Source: Plasmodium coatneyi
Lineage: Eukaryota; Apicomplexa; Aconoidasida; Haemosporida; Plasmodiidae
DNA: 64,000 bases
NCBI RefSeq assembly: GCF_001680005.1
Contig: NC_033564.1
Location: forward strand, 1,178,001-1,242,000
Reading direction: 5' to 3'
Shown: one piece after another, positions 43,597 through 54,929 of the stretch
Position numbering within the stretch: position 1 is the first letter of the stretch
Layout of the letters: every line of letters starts with the position of its first letter
Made by a program: the position numbers and the translations under genes
Notes under the pieces: model-generated
The model's database searches: none
The model's input: only the letters and a program-made list of their open reading frames with translations
What the model was told of the DNA's origin: nothing

Positions 43597-45199
43597 CTAT
43601 CCCTTCCGAAACCGTTGTAATCTCAATTTGTGGAGCTCGGACAATTCATTATTTATTTTGTTATACTCCACTGCGTTTTCTCTACCCTCGGTTGTTGGTT
43701 CTTCAGTTGTTTTTAGAAAACCTTCAGGGCTGCCACGATCTTTATCTTTGCTATCTACCGCAGGGGTTTCCCCTTCCCCAGGTGTTGTTCCTTTTAAAGT
43801 GTTACAAGATGCATTCGCATGGACGACGCTGCACGTGCTGTTGTTATTTTCCCCTTCAGTTGGGATTACCTCACTGCGAAGTTCAAACGGAGGAGCGCCT
43901 TTAGTAACTGTCCCTGCATCTCCCTCATTTTTAGAAACCATCATTTCGATAAATTCGTACAACTGTGATTGGGCACATATTGGGTCCTGGAAGTTTTTGA
44001 TGTTCCACACTTTTATCTTTCGTCCGGTTCTTTTGCAGAGAGCGCAGATGTGCGGCAGCTTCGTCACCTGCGTGGGTTCAAGTATACGTGCACAGTAGAT
44101 GTACTAAACTGCTCAGATATACTTGCACATATGTATGTGTGTCTCCCTGTCTTACCTTGTAGGTGCTGGTGAAGACCAGTGCATCCTGGTCGTGCTCATG
44201 GCGCAACCAAAAAATGAAAAAGTCCTTTATTATGTCCTGCACCATTTCGTTGTTCCAAATATCCCTGTTCAACTTTAAGGAGTCGAATTCAGAATCCTGA
44301 ATGCTCACAAGGATGTACTTATTTTCCGCTTTTGCCTTTTTACGCACCTCTTCCAAAGACAGCGAACAAATGAGAGAAGTGGGTGCAGAAAACAGCTTCC
44401 CAAATGTGTCCCCTAATTCCATTTCTTTTTTTTTTTTTTCATTCTTGTTCTTTGTATTAATGTGCAAAAAATTAGAATAATCCATGTCATTAATTAACGC
44501 TTGGCTAAAATGTTTATCCGGCTCTCTAACGCTGTCGTCACACTGGGTGCTGCAACTTTCTTCCACTGGATCTTCTTTGTGGTGACTTATTGCTTGTCCG
44601 ATGTGTCCATCTGTTAGTGTGCCTTGTGGGGACCCCGTTGGGCCCCCGGCCTGTCCTCCCTGCGGAGGGGGCCCTCCGTTTATTTCGTAGTACAGCTGTA
44701 GAGCATCGTTGCAGTTTCCGTTGCACATCTGGGGGGGAAATGCGATATATATGGAAAGCGTGCTGACGGTGCCAAAAAGTAGTTAAGTCAGGTCAGCAGA
44801 GGAGACACATGAAGTAAAAGCGCGTCGATGAAGAGGCGTCACAGAAAGGGGAACGGGACAGCAAAACAAGAATACGTAAATGGGGAAGGATAGCCACCAT
44901 GGGGGGGCCATCCCCCCGTAACTCTTTCCCTCTTTATGATCCTACTTCCAAGTAGTAGAGGGCCATGTCCTCCGTTGCATCCTCTGTCCTAATTAAAAAA
45001 ATGTAGAAGGCATTGTTATGTGAGTTCGCCGTGCTGTTTGGCTGGTCATGCAATATCCATAGCTACGACGTGGTCAGGAGGTGCACTGGGTTGCCCGACA
45101 CGCGCACATGATTGGATACATGTATGTGTGTGCCCCTTTACCAATATGCATGAGGAATTCTTCAATCTCCCGTTTGCCCGTCATTTGGGGGGTTGACAT
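43597..45199 (-). CDS. UBA-UAS thioredoxin-fold protein, UBXN7-like
   Basis: Four exons in transcription order 45199-45142, 44983-44946, 44728-44156 and 44067-43597, in phase 1, 0, 0, giving 379 residues. The first three exons build a UBA domain (KREIEEFLMHI, EDATEDMALYYLE, MCNGNCNDALQLYYEI). After a Gly/Pro-rich linker, residues ~145-270 form a UAS domain: ENKYILVSIQDSEFDSLKLNRDIWNNEMVQDIIKDFFIFW and KLPHICALCKRTGRKIKVW. This is the domain order of UBXN7/Ubx5, a cofactor linking ubiquitylated substrates to p97/Cdc48. No UBX domain follows; the protein ends in a ~110-residue low-complexity tail, so p97 binding by UBX is not evident. The first two short exons are my own splice model from phase and homology. 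Confidence 0.82.
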
Positions 45200-48100
45200 T
45201 TTGTAGGGCGCCCTAAAAAGCGGCAAAGTGGGCTATAGGCAAGCGCCTCCTATGGGTAGAACTTCCTGGAAGGCACATACATATGTGCGCTGGGTAAGTA
45301 CGTTCACGCGCCGATGCGCTTATAGGTATGTGTGTATTTGCTCATTTAACAGCGTGTGTCGACGTGCGGCGGCGCGCTTTCCCCGCCCGATCATTTCAGA
45401 ACTCCTTTTTTTGTCAGTCTCCTTCCCAGCGCGCTTCACCATAGGGGCATTTCACCCAGCTGATTTTCGCGCGAACGGGGAACCCTTTAGACATACGCAA
45501 AAATACTGCTTCCCCTTTTTTTGCATTTTTTGTGCGCCCGCGCAGTGTGCAATCCTAAGCGGGCATAATGAGCACAAACCAGCTTACGCGAATATTATCG
45601 GGCATGGCAGCATGAGGGCCATACACAAAATATGCGCCATTGCGACATTACGACGTGCACAGGTGTATGTTCACAGTTAGTCTATTCAGCATCCACGTAG
45701 CTGTTTCTTCACACATGTGGGCGCCTCCCCCCCGCAGGGCTGCGTTTCCCCGCGTATGCACCCTGCACAATTGGCTATTTGTACGTACAGGTGCATATAT
45801 GGGAAAATCCCGCACCCTGAACAAACTTCGCACGTCTTTTAAAAGGATGCGGAGTAGGCGAAAAAACGGAAAAGCGAAATATAAATTTTCAGCTTAATTT
45901 CCAACCGTAATGCTAAATAACCCGGCGGATGTCCCACCTTGCAATTAGCGGCTTCCCCCCATTTTCCAGTTCTGTCCCCACGGGTAATGTCCTTTTTTTT
46001 TTTTTTTTTTCGAAATTTGCCACCTCACATTTGTACTTCCATTTTGCGCAAAGGGCTAGTCCCGTGTGTCTGTGCGGCCTGTGTAACGGTCATTTGGGAA
46101 TTTGACCGACTGGCCAACTGGCTAACTCGCCGCTGGGGCCGCCTCCAAAATGTAAAAAAATAAAATGCATTTGTAATGAGCGATTCGCCAAATGGATCTA
46201 ATCTGACTGCACGGCGGGGAGCACTGCCGAATTTTTTTTTTTCCCATTTAAAGAAAGTACAGAATTTTTTCCTCATTATGCGGGCAGGCAGCGCTAAAGC
46301 GAACGTATTTTTTACACCATCTTGGGAACCACAATGAAATGTGCCTTTGGCGTTTCTCCCAAGTTTGGATCACCTCAACATCGCGCAAATGTAGAGGAGA
46401 GTTGACAGAACAACCTGGTTGTTGGCATACGTAAGCCTGCCACACGGGGATGCCCACAAATATGTGTACGTGCAGATATGCAGTATACCTATATACGCAT
46501 ACACAACTGCAAAACCATGTCGTGTAGGCAGATGGTTAACTGATGAGGGGCAAAAACCTCACGACGTTATAAAGTGTGCACACCTGTGGTGAGAGCTTTA
46601 CACGGTTGCATCTTCTCCCCACCTATTAGATTATCTCTTTAGCTGTGTGTTCGTACAGCACGGAACGTTTTCACAAGGTCGGGCAGAGGCATTATATATG
46701 CATATAAACGTATAACCCTTTTTTTTTGCAGTTGTTACACCCCCTACTCTGCCTACGATTGGCATGGCGATCACCCCTGAGAAAGATCATACCGAATTGG
46801 TGACCCAATTTTACGCGAAAGTAGCATCCTCATCCACTTGAAAAAGCATATATGCCAAATGAAGGATAAGTTTTCCGTTCGTAATCACAGAAGAGGAGGA
46901 AAAGGAATTTTTTTTAAAGTAGTGTTTTCAACTTGAACTGGGAAAGGAATATGCATGATACATATATATAACATAGGCGCTTTCGCCATTTAGGGAGCTA
47001 CATAAAATTAACTTGTAGCATCATTGTTACCATCATTATATGAGGGAACGTGACTTCCCAGGGAACTTTGCATCCACATAAAAGTGAGTAATTTGAGTTA
47101 CGACAAAGGTAGAGGTAGAGGTAGAGGCAGAGGCATGCTTAAGATTGCGCCGTGTTCTGTTTTGCTTAGGCAGCGCATGGGGGTTTTCCTTTCCTTCCCT
47201 TTGGCACTTTTTTTTTTTTTTTTTTTCCCCTTTGCATGTAAAGCATTGTAAGAGGTGAATTTATTTTTGCCTGAACAATAATAATAATGCGCTTGAAAAG
47301 TGAAAAAAAAAGAAAAAAAAAAAAAAAAAAAAATTTTAAATTGTAAAAAAATCCATTTGCATTGGTGCCACAACTCATTCTTTGCATATAACAGTATTTT
47401 ATTCTTAAGAGCAGATAAAAGCAATTCCAGTAATTCCCTTCATTTGCAACAATTCCTTTTATGTATAATTTAATCTTATTATTCCATTCTTTCCACTTGA
47501 CGTAACTCATTTTTAACAGAGATATGCATTATCTGTTCATCACAGTTTACTCATCATATGCATATTAGGAGAGCATACCGTTTCTTTTTTCTCTGTAGCC
47601 AGTATATACATCTTTTCCATATTGGCACATTTTGCAAAAATATACAATTTTTTCGCAGTTGTGATCTGTACTAGTGTACATTTGTGCTATTGTGCAAACG
47701 AGTTAATCATTTAACCCAAGCTGATAAGAATTGGGCGCAGGGGGGTAGCTAGCCCATTCCAGTTTAATCCAACTTTTAAGCGCTATATGTATTTTTTTTT
47801 TTTTAACGAAAACCGTATGGTGTTGCATACATACGGAGTTGTACAATATAGCCGTTGAAAGAGGAATACGATCTTTTTTTTTCCCCCACACCGTTTGTAG
47901 TCACCCATTTTTTCACTTCCTTTTTATTTTAATTTATGATAAACATGAGTGTGTCAAGTACGATTAAATCTATTTGTCATTTTAAAGTTAAGTTAATTTG
48001 ACGCGAATCGTCAAATTGGCAAAGCGGAAGAGAAGTCGCCATACAAGGTGGCGTCTCCCCAATTTGTGAATTTACAACACGTTCCAGCGAAGTGAAGTTT

Positions 48101-49283
48101 GTTTTCGTGCAGTGCACTAGTGCTCCGTTGCGAAATAGGCAGTTGTGTAGCACTCAGTTCTGCGAATTTTTTTTTCAAGCCTGGCACAAGCGCGCGCAGT
48201 TTTTAATTCTGCTGTTGATTCGTAGCGAAGAGGTAGTCACATTCACACCGTCTGTCCATCCATACGCACCTCGCAGTCTCACGTTGGAGCTCCGAATTCG
48301 ATGACCAACGGAGCAGCTGACATGAAAACAACGGTCAAGTCGAATAATGAGAGTATCTTCGAAAAAAAGAAAAGCTCCCTGTTGCGCCAGTGTCGTACAC
48401 AACCGTCTTTCATTCATCTTCCCCTTGTCAAGAATATTCTTTTAGATATTGGCTAGCTAGCTAGCTGTCTATTTTTTTTTTTTTTTTTTTTTTAATTTTG
48501 GCTGTTTATCACGCATATGTTTTTTTAAAAATAATGTCGTGTGTTCAATTAAATAGGAGAAGAATTTCGAAGCCATGAGAAAGTGCACAGTTCGTTAGAA
48601 TTGTTCTCACGTCTATAGCAACAGCTGGAGGTTGCTCGTTAGCAGGTGTGTGTAGTTACATATGCGTAGCTTCTTCTGCCTAGTTGCTTCAGAGAAGTTA
48701 CTTGCGCGTGCTGTTTCAGCGTTGCCTCTTCTGCATCTGCTGCGGCACATACCTGCCTGTGCGCACGTGCGTATACACCCAGACACAGTAGGAGAATATG
48801 CACACTCAACGTAATCCCCGTTTGCATAACTTCCAAAAAAGTGATCATATAATATATAGTTCCGAAATAGTGAAGTGGACCGGGGCAACCCGAAAAAAGG
48901 GGAAGACCAAGCAGATTGGAGTTGAGCAGGATAATGATACAACTTGCCAGAAGTCTGAATGAGCACAAGAGTAAAGACGACACAGAAAAGTGAATAATTA
49001 TTTTCAGAACAATCGTCAGGAGGATCGCAAAAAAGGAAAGGAGCAGATCCCTCAGGCTGCCTACGACGCACGCGAAGAAAGGGGTGAAAAGTAGCGAGAC
49101 CCTATGCGCTATCGACAGAGTACACCCAGGCATATCAAACGATATAGTAGAGACACGTAAGAATAAGCAGACAAAGGAGAACGCCTTCGTAAGATTGCAC
49201 AAAAAGCAAAAGAACAATCGCACCGCCAACGAATCAACGAGAGAGAGAAAAAAAGTTTTTCCAGTTTTTAATATAATGAAAAA
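45200..49283. other. Long divergent intergenic region
   Basis: Four kilobases between the UAS gene (minus) and the acidic-protein gene (plus). It holds homopolymer runs (45990, 47210, 47309, 48474), GTAGAGGTAGAGGTAGAGG at 47108, and GCTAGCTAGCTAG near 48453. Open frames here are short and without protein-like composition. No tRNA or other RNA gene was recognised by eye. Confidence 0.55.
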
Positions 49284-51241
49284 ATGAATGAGAAAAATGA
49301 TAGTGAACTCCCGAGTAGCGATCATGACAATGACCTTCAGGCCGTAGGAGAAACAGGCCCAGATGGGAGCGGCAAGATGAAGGGAAGTCAGGACGTTGGA
49401 GATTCTGCGGAAAACTCGGTGGACGGGGTGAACCCTGCCTATTCGGCCGACTCGAAGGAGATAGCCCATTCCGGGCACGTCAGCACGGATGAACAGAGCG
49501 AGCGCAACGAAGGCCCGGTGCAATCGTCTTCCTTTTTTGCAAGGTGTTTGAGTAAGATAGGAAATTTTAGCAGTGCACCGTGTGAGGAGGGAAACACAGA
49601 TGGTAACGCTAACGGTAACGCTAACGATAATGGCGATGGTAATGCTGATGGTAACGCTGATGGTAACGCTAATGGCAGCGTGAATGGTAGCGCGCACAGC
49701 GGCAGTGAATTGGGGTTGTTATCCAAAGGGGCAAGCAGCGAGTTCCAGACAGAGGGGACGAACATCGTGCCACAGAGCGGTGAGTTGGAGTTAGCAATAA
49801 CCGCCATAGCAGCGTTTAATAAAGGAAAAGGTGAGATAAAAGCATGTAGGGGAGAAATTTACCTCACTGAGAAGGAATTTGCGCTGATATCCTACGTCCT
49901 TTCAGGCAGTGGTTTCAGATTCTCCCTTATCGATGACCCCAAGAAGAAAAAAAAGAGGGAGTTGTTAAGGCTGGATGAACTTCTACAGGAGGCCAAGAGG
50001 TGGAAGGGTGAAGGACTTACCTCGGGCCTGAAAAGGGAAGGAACCCACGAGAGGAGACAGGGGAACCTAAACTATGTGGACAACAGTGAAGATCCAAATG
50101 GTACAGGTCGCTACGATGCAGAGGATGACAACAAAGAGGAAGGAAAATTGGTAACACGCTCAGGTGGAGGAGTAGCAGCCCACTGTGATAGGAACGAACT
50201 CACTAAAAGGGAAGAATCTCCCACAGGACGGGAAACACAAAGGAGACCGAAGGACGGTTACAACCATCTCGACTCAGCTAGCGAAAAAGGAAATAAAACA
50301 AATGATCATGTAAAAAACGAACTGTTAAATGGAACCGATAATAAGGAGAGGATACAGTTATGTGAGGAAGTTTTTACTCTCCTAAGAAACACCTTTTATG
50401 ACAAAATAATAAACATAGAAAATAATTTTAAAAATTTAAGCCACAAAATTGAGGAGAATAATTGTTTCTATTTCCATTGTATCCTGGATAAGCTAAAGAA
50501 TGGGAAATATGAGAATATCCTTTTTATTTATAATGACGTATATCTGTACGTGAACAACTTATTGTTCCTGTCCAAACCGTCTAGCTTCATTTGGATGAAA
50601 GTGCATGAGTTGTCGACTCAAATTACTGGTTCCATTTTGGAGCTTCAACATAGGAAGGAGAAAAAGAAGAACTCCTCTTTTCAAGGTGCACAGGGCACGT
50701 CACAAGATCATGTTAATAAGGACGATGTTGATAAGGAGAAGGCTCTTTTGCATTCCCCTGAGGACACCATTGAGCAGTCCATCGAGGAGGAGGAGAAGCT
50801 GGCCTTCCAGGTACTCCTGGGCAAGTTACACCAAGACATACACTTCGAGGTGAGTTACGCTACCCCGTTGCATTTGCCGCGTCAGAAGGAGGGTTTACAA
50901 TTAATTCCCTCTCACGTTTCGCTTCTTACTTTTTTCCCCCCCCCGCAGCTGTTCCGGAAATTCAAAAACAAAGCCGTGTGGAAAACCCTCGACAGCGGCG
51001 AGATCGAACTGGACGACAAACTCACCAAGGCGGACGTGTTCAGGTACAGCTGCGCGATTCGATGTAGAGGACGCTGCACGCATGAGAGTGTTTTCCCTCA
51101 CACTGTTTTCATTTTCCCGCCCATTTCTTCCCCACCCCCCGCAGAGAAATGTACAACTGGTGCAAAGCGCAACTGGAGTTGAAAAGCAAGCGTAGTGATG
51201 TGTCAGAATCAGAGAGCGATTCTTCGAAGGACTCATATTAG
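49284..51241 (+). CDS. Acidic conserved Plasmodium protein of unknown function, possible bromodomain-like segment
   Basis: Three exons, 49284-50849, 50949-51043 and 51145-51241, in phase, giving 585 residues. The N-terminal third is low complexity, with an Asn/Gly/Ala/Asp repeat tract at 49600-49690. A more ordered segment follows (GEIYLTEKEFALISYVLSGSGFRFSLI). Around residues 350-450 a helical region, CILDKLKNGKYENILFIYND followed by VYLYVNNLLFLSKPSSFIWM, has the spacing of the second half of a bromodomain (a YxNxxxF..D start, then helices B and C), but lacks a clear acetyl-lysine Asn context, so this is only suggestive. The C-terminus is SESESDSSKDSY. Likely nuclear, by inference. The unspliced first frame would end after intronic sequence, so the three-exon model is preferred. 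Confidence 0.75.
49600..49690 (+). repeat. Hexanucleotide-type coding repeat (GGTAACGCTAAC-like)
   Basis: Degenerate GGTAACGCT(A/G)A(C/T) units encode alternating Gly-Asn-Ala-Asn/Asp in the acidic protein. Confidence 0.8.
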
Positions 51242-53094
51242 CTGCCTTAATTTTTTTTTTTTTTCTTTTCCCCCCTTTTCCGTGCGCGACATTTGTTTCC
51301 AGATATTACAACATATTTGCCACCATCGCCTTCGAATTAGTGTTGCATCCCTGACCACAGCTTCCTGTCACAGCACCTCTCCCCTATTTTTTTTTTCCTT
51401 TTTATTTATTTTTTTTTTTTTTTGTACACCTTTCAGCGAGCATTACTCCTTCGAGTGAAAGAAAGAGCGGCTGAATTTTGAAGCATTCAGTTTATGCTTT
51501 TCTATGTGGGTGGCGTCCGTTTGACGCGCGGTCTGACTCCCTCATGCACCGTTTGGCCTTCCCAATTGTTGCTAACATTGCTAACGTTGTTATTTATTAT
51601 TTATTTTTTTTTGAAATTCCTGCAGCAAGTTTTTTGAGCATTTCGCAAATTTATATTCGCCAGCTCTTTCTGTGTTTACGTCATCGCTGCAGTTTTTTGG
51701 CCTCTGCTTTTTCATTACTGCTTTTTTTTTCATTTCCCCCTTTGGCCTCGTTGGGCAATTTCGGTGCTAATTGTTTTAATGCTTCCCCTGATTTTTAAAT
51801 TCACACGAACATATGTGTCTGTGTGTGTGTGTACATGTGATGATCGGCATATTTCCCTCCACCTGAATACAGCTCCCCCGCCCCCAGTTCTGTCTGTCTG
51901 CTCTAAAAAGTATTCAGCGAAGGGGAAGGGAGGGGCTTCTTGTGCATGAGCACACGGGAAGTATGTAAATCCCCTTGAAGATTTATTGGTACCCATGTGC
52001 CAAGCAGATGCTTAGACTCGTTCAAGCATGTGCACAGTTTTTCAATTTTTTTAATTTTCTCATTTTTTATTTTTTAATTTTTTCTCATTTTTTACCCCCT
52101 GCATGGGACAAAACAAGAGTTATCAATTATCGAATCTACTTTGTCTAATTCAGTTTCGGTCTAACCGAACTTGACTCAACCAGGTGCTCTGCATAGACAC
52201 CATATGGTGATGTTTTTTTTTTTTTTTCTTCCCATTGTTACTCCGAGGCCAAGTAAAGGTAGCACCTACACTCAACATGTATGCTGCCCCTACGAGTGGC
52301 TACTCAGTTAATGAGTAGGGGAAGGAAAACAAAAAAAAAAAAAAAAAAGGGCCACATGAGCAACAACCCAATGGTGAAGAGAGAAAAAATTACTTATGCA
52401 TAATTAGCCAAATGTCTATTTTGGGTGGAGTAAAAAGTTAAGCAGGTGAAGAGAGATGTGGTAGAAGTGGGACCCAGACAGGGCAGCTTAATACAGGATA
52501 GGGTATACCACGATCATATACAATAGAAAAAAAAAGAAAAAAACATAACAGAATATAGACAGAATAAAATAGAATGGGATAAGTTGCGTAAGAGGCGAAG
52601 GAGAAGGTGGATACACAAAAAAAAGGGGACGACGTGGTAGCGGAATGGAGATAGGCAAAGGGGGAGAAAGGTACCAGCTGCGCCTACACCGGTGAAGCAG
52701 ACACGGAAAAGTTAAGCGGACTTAAAAAAATAAAAAAGGAAGAGCGCAATGGGTGGAAACCCAAAACTGACTTCCCAACTGGGACAATTCCCAAACGGAA
52801 GAAAAGACACAATCCAACACATGATAACCATCAAAATGGAGGATACTAAAATGAGGCCGCAAGTTCCTGCGTTCTGTTGTGCTCTAAGGGAAAACTCACA
52901 AATGGGGTCAAATGATGGAGGAGGTTCACCGTTTAACCCCACACAAATATAAACGTGCTAATCACCTACACAGTGCAAGCAAAATAGGTTAACAAGGATG
53001 TCATCCTAACTCCTCCTTTGAGGGTGCATGCCAAGGTAAGGGTTTCCCCCGCTCGATGGTTTATTTTTCATTTTTATTTTTCAGGTCGAATTTT
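51242..53094. other. Convergent 3' intergenic region
   Basis: About 1.9 kb between two converging genes, with T-rich then A-rich tracts. No gene is seen. Confidence 0.6.
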
Positions 53095-53852
53095 TTAATT
53101 CTCAAAAACGGCGAAGTCCTGATTACCATCTGGGAGGTAGCTCAGAATTTGATTTATCGGTTTGTACTGTAGAACGACATTTTCGGGGGGCAGGGATTTT
53201 TGGCCCTTTGGTAAATCGCCTTCTAAAGTATCCTCCGGTTCATTTCCATCCTTATTTTGCTGTGAGTAGTCAAACATCTTTGCGTATTTGTCCTCGTCCA
53301 CGGAGCCGAAGTAGGCAATGTTGTCACCCCTGATGATGAGGTTTCCTAAACACGCGGTGATAACAACATGGAAATGGTAACGACTACTTAGAGGTGGATA
53401 CTTCACCGACATGGGGTCAGCCAATTCAGTGCAACCTCACAAGTTAAAGGGATCACACAACATATACAACGCGAAACAGATGAACGTTCCCCACTTACCA
53501 ACGTAGACGTCCGAAAAGTAGTTCCTCTCGGGGACTATTATTTTCTCCACACAGTGCGTTAGAAATATGTTTCCATGTTGATCGTACGTTCTCAGTATTC
53601 CTTTAGTGGGGGGAAGGGATAAGAGGCAATTTACATGTATATGTGCATACGTGTGTATGTGGCAATGCTGAATGTTGGTGCGATAATACGTTGATCGGTG
53701 CACTGCATCGGTGCGAAGAACAAATCAGCGCAGTTATTGTCCTCCCCAGGCTAACCTAGATAGAGTTTGTTGTCCCTTGAGGAAATGAAAATGTAGGTAT
53801 CAATATCTTCCTCGAAGGTGCTGAGCCATAGGGGCATAGACGGCTGTTCCAT
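53095..53852 (-). CDS. LSM1: U6 snRNA-associated Sm-like protein LSM1
   Basis: Three exons in transcription order 53852-53756, 53600-53499 and 53345-53095, GT-AG and in phase, giving 149 residues. The Sm1 motif spans exons 1 and 2 (EEDIDTYIFISSRDNKLYLGILRTYDQHGNIFL) and the Sm2 motif exons 2 and 3 (VYVGNLIIRGDNIAYFGSVDED). The long C-terminal extension after Sm2 and the LRTYDQHGN sequence fit LSM1 of the cytoplasmic LSM1-7/Pat1 decapping complex rather than nuclear LSM8. The start is set at the first ATG (MEQPSMPLW) of the first exon. The frame is open further upstream to a possible acceptor near 53905, so an additional 5' exon cannot be excluded. Confidence 0.88.
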
Positions 53853-54929
53853 TTGGCCTCGAGCCTCTGGCCTTTCCACTGAGACCGTGGTGGTGCCCGG
53901 GAATTCTGAACAGGCGAAGCGCATGCGTAAATAAACGTGTACTGTTACGGGCGGGCAATAAGTCCCGTCCTCGTTGTGACCTACGCCGTTGTTATAAACT
54001 ATTTGCAGGGAGGTATTCCCCCGTTGTGCTTCACTTGGTAAGTCACCACGTCGCTCTTCCCCTGTGATACCAGTTAAGCAGAACTAGTTTCCTTCAAACA
54101 GGCACCTCTCTAGGGGGGAAGAAACGTTATCAAAAGAATGTAGGGGAAAAAAAAACTTCACGCTACAGAGAGTCACTCTTACATGCGCGAAACAGAATTA
54201 CTTTAAAATGACGCAAAAGGGAAACACTGAAGGGCTATCCCGAAGGAAGAGCATTCACTTGTTTACTTTGTATAGGTTTATTTAATTTTTTTTTTTTTCC
54301 TTTAAATATGCAAAAAAAAAAAAAAAAAATAAATATTCCCTCTTTTTTTTAATTTTTTATTTCTTTATTTTTTTCCCCCTTTGACAGTGCAGCAACGGTT
54401 TACACTGCGCTCTCTGCATAGGAAAAAAAAAAAAAAAAAAAAAAACGGAAAAGGCACGGCAACCGCATGCAGTGAAATGTCAAGATGGCGTAGCAAAAAG
54501 GCAGAGAGTAACCCAAACGCACATTCCACATGTCCCACTGGGTAAGTATTTTCCTTCCTTTGCCTATTTTTTTTTTTTTTTTTTTCTCACTCCAATGACG
54601 TGGAGATCGTCTGATTGTGTTGCTTTATCTTATGTGGAAGCCTTTCAGCTGAAGATTCCTTGGCAACGTTGCCAGATTTTTGCGTGCAGGTGACAACGTG
54701 GAAAATTGCATACACGCATTTTTTTTCCCCTCCCGTTGCAAGATCAACGCAGTGTCCTATGAATTAATTTTGCTGCTACGTGGAGGCATACCCAAGTGGC
54801 AGTTTGAATTTTTTTTTTTTTTTTTTTTTATTTGCCCGGTGGTTGCACATTTTGTCGTTTCCTGTTCAGGCTAGGGTGGAAAAGCAGGGACGTACGGACA
54901 ACGTATGGACGAAGAGCTAACGCGGAACG
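53853..54929. other. Divergent intergenic region, LSM1 and PDH E1 alpha
   Basis: About 1.1 kb with several poly(A)/poly(T) blocks (54287, 54311, 54422, 54568, 54809). It probably holds both promoters. Confidence 0.6.

Noticed and set aside
45228..45897. Plus-strand frames in the long divergent intergenic region
   Set aside because: Composition is Cys/His/Arg-rich noise typical of out-of-frame Plasmodium upstream DNA; no signal peptide, domain or splice support.
48639..49697. 352-codon minus-strand frame with many hydrophobic residues
   Set aside because: It overlaps the 5' part of the spliced acidic-protein gene, and its N-terminus is the antisense of the Asn/Gly repeat. The hydrophobic rest comes from antisense A/G-rich DNA.
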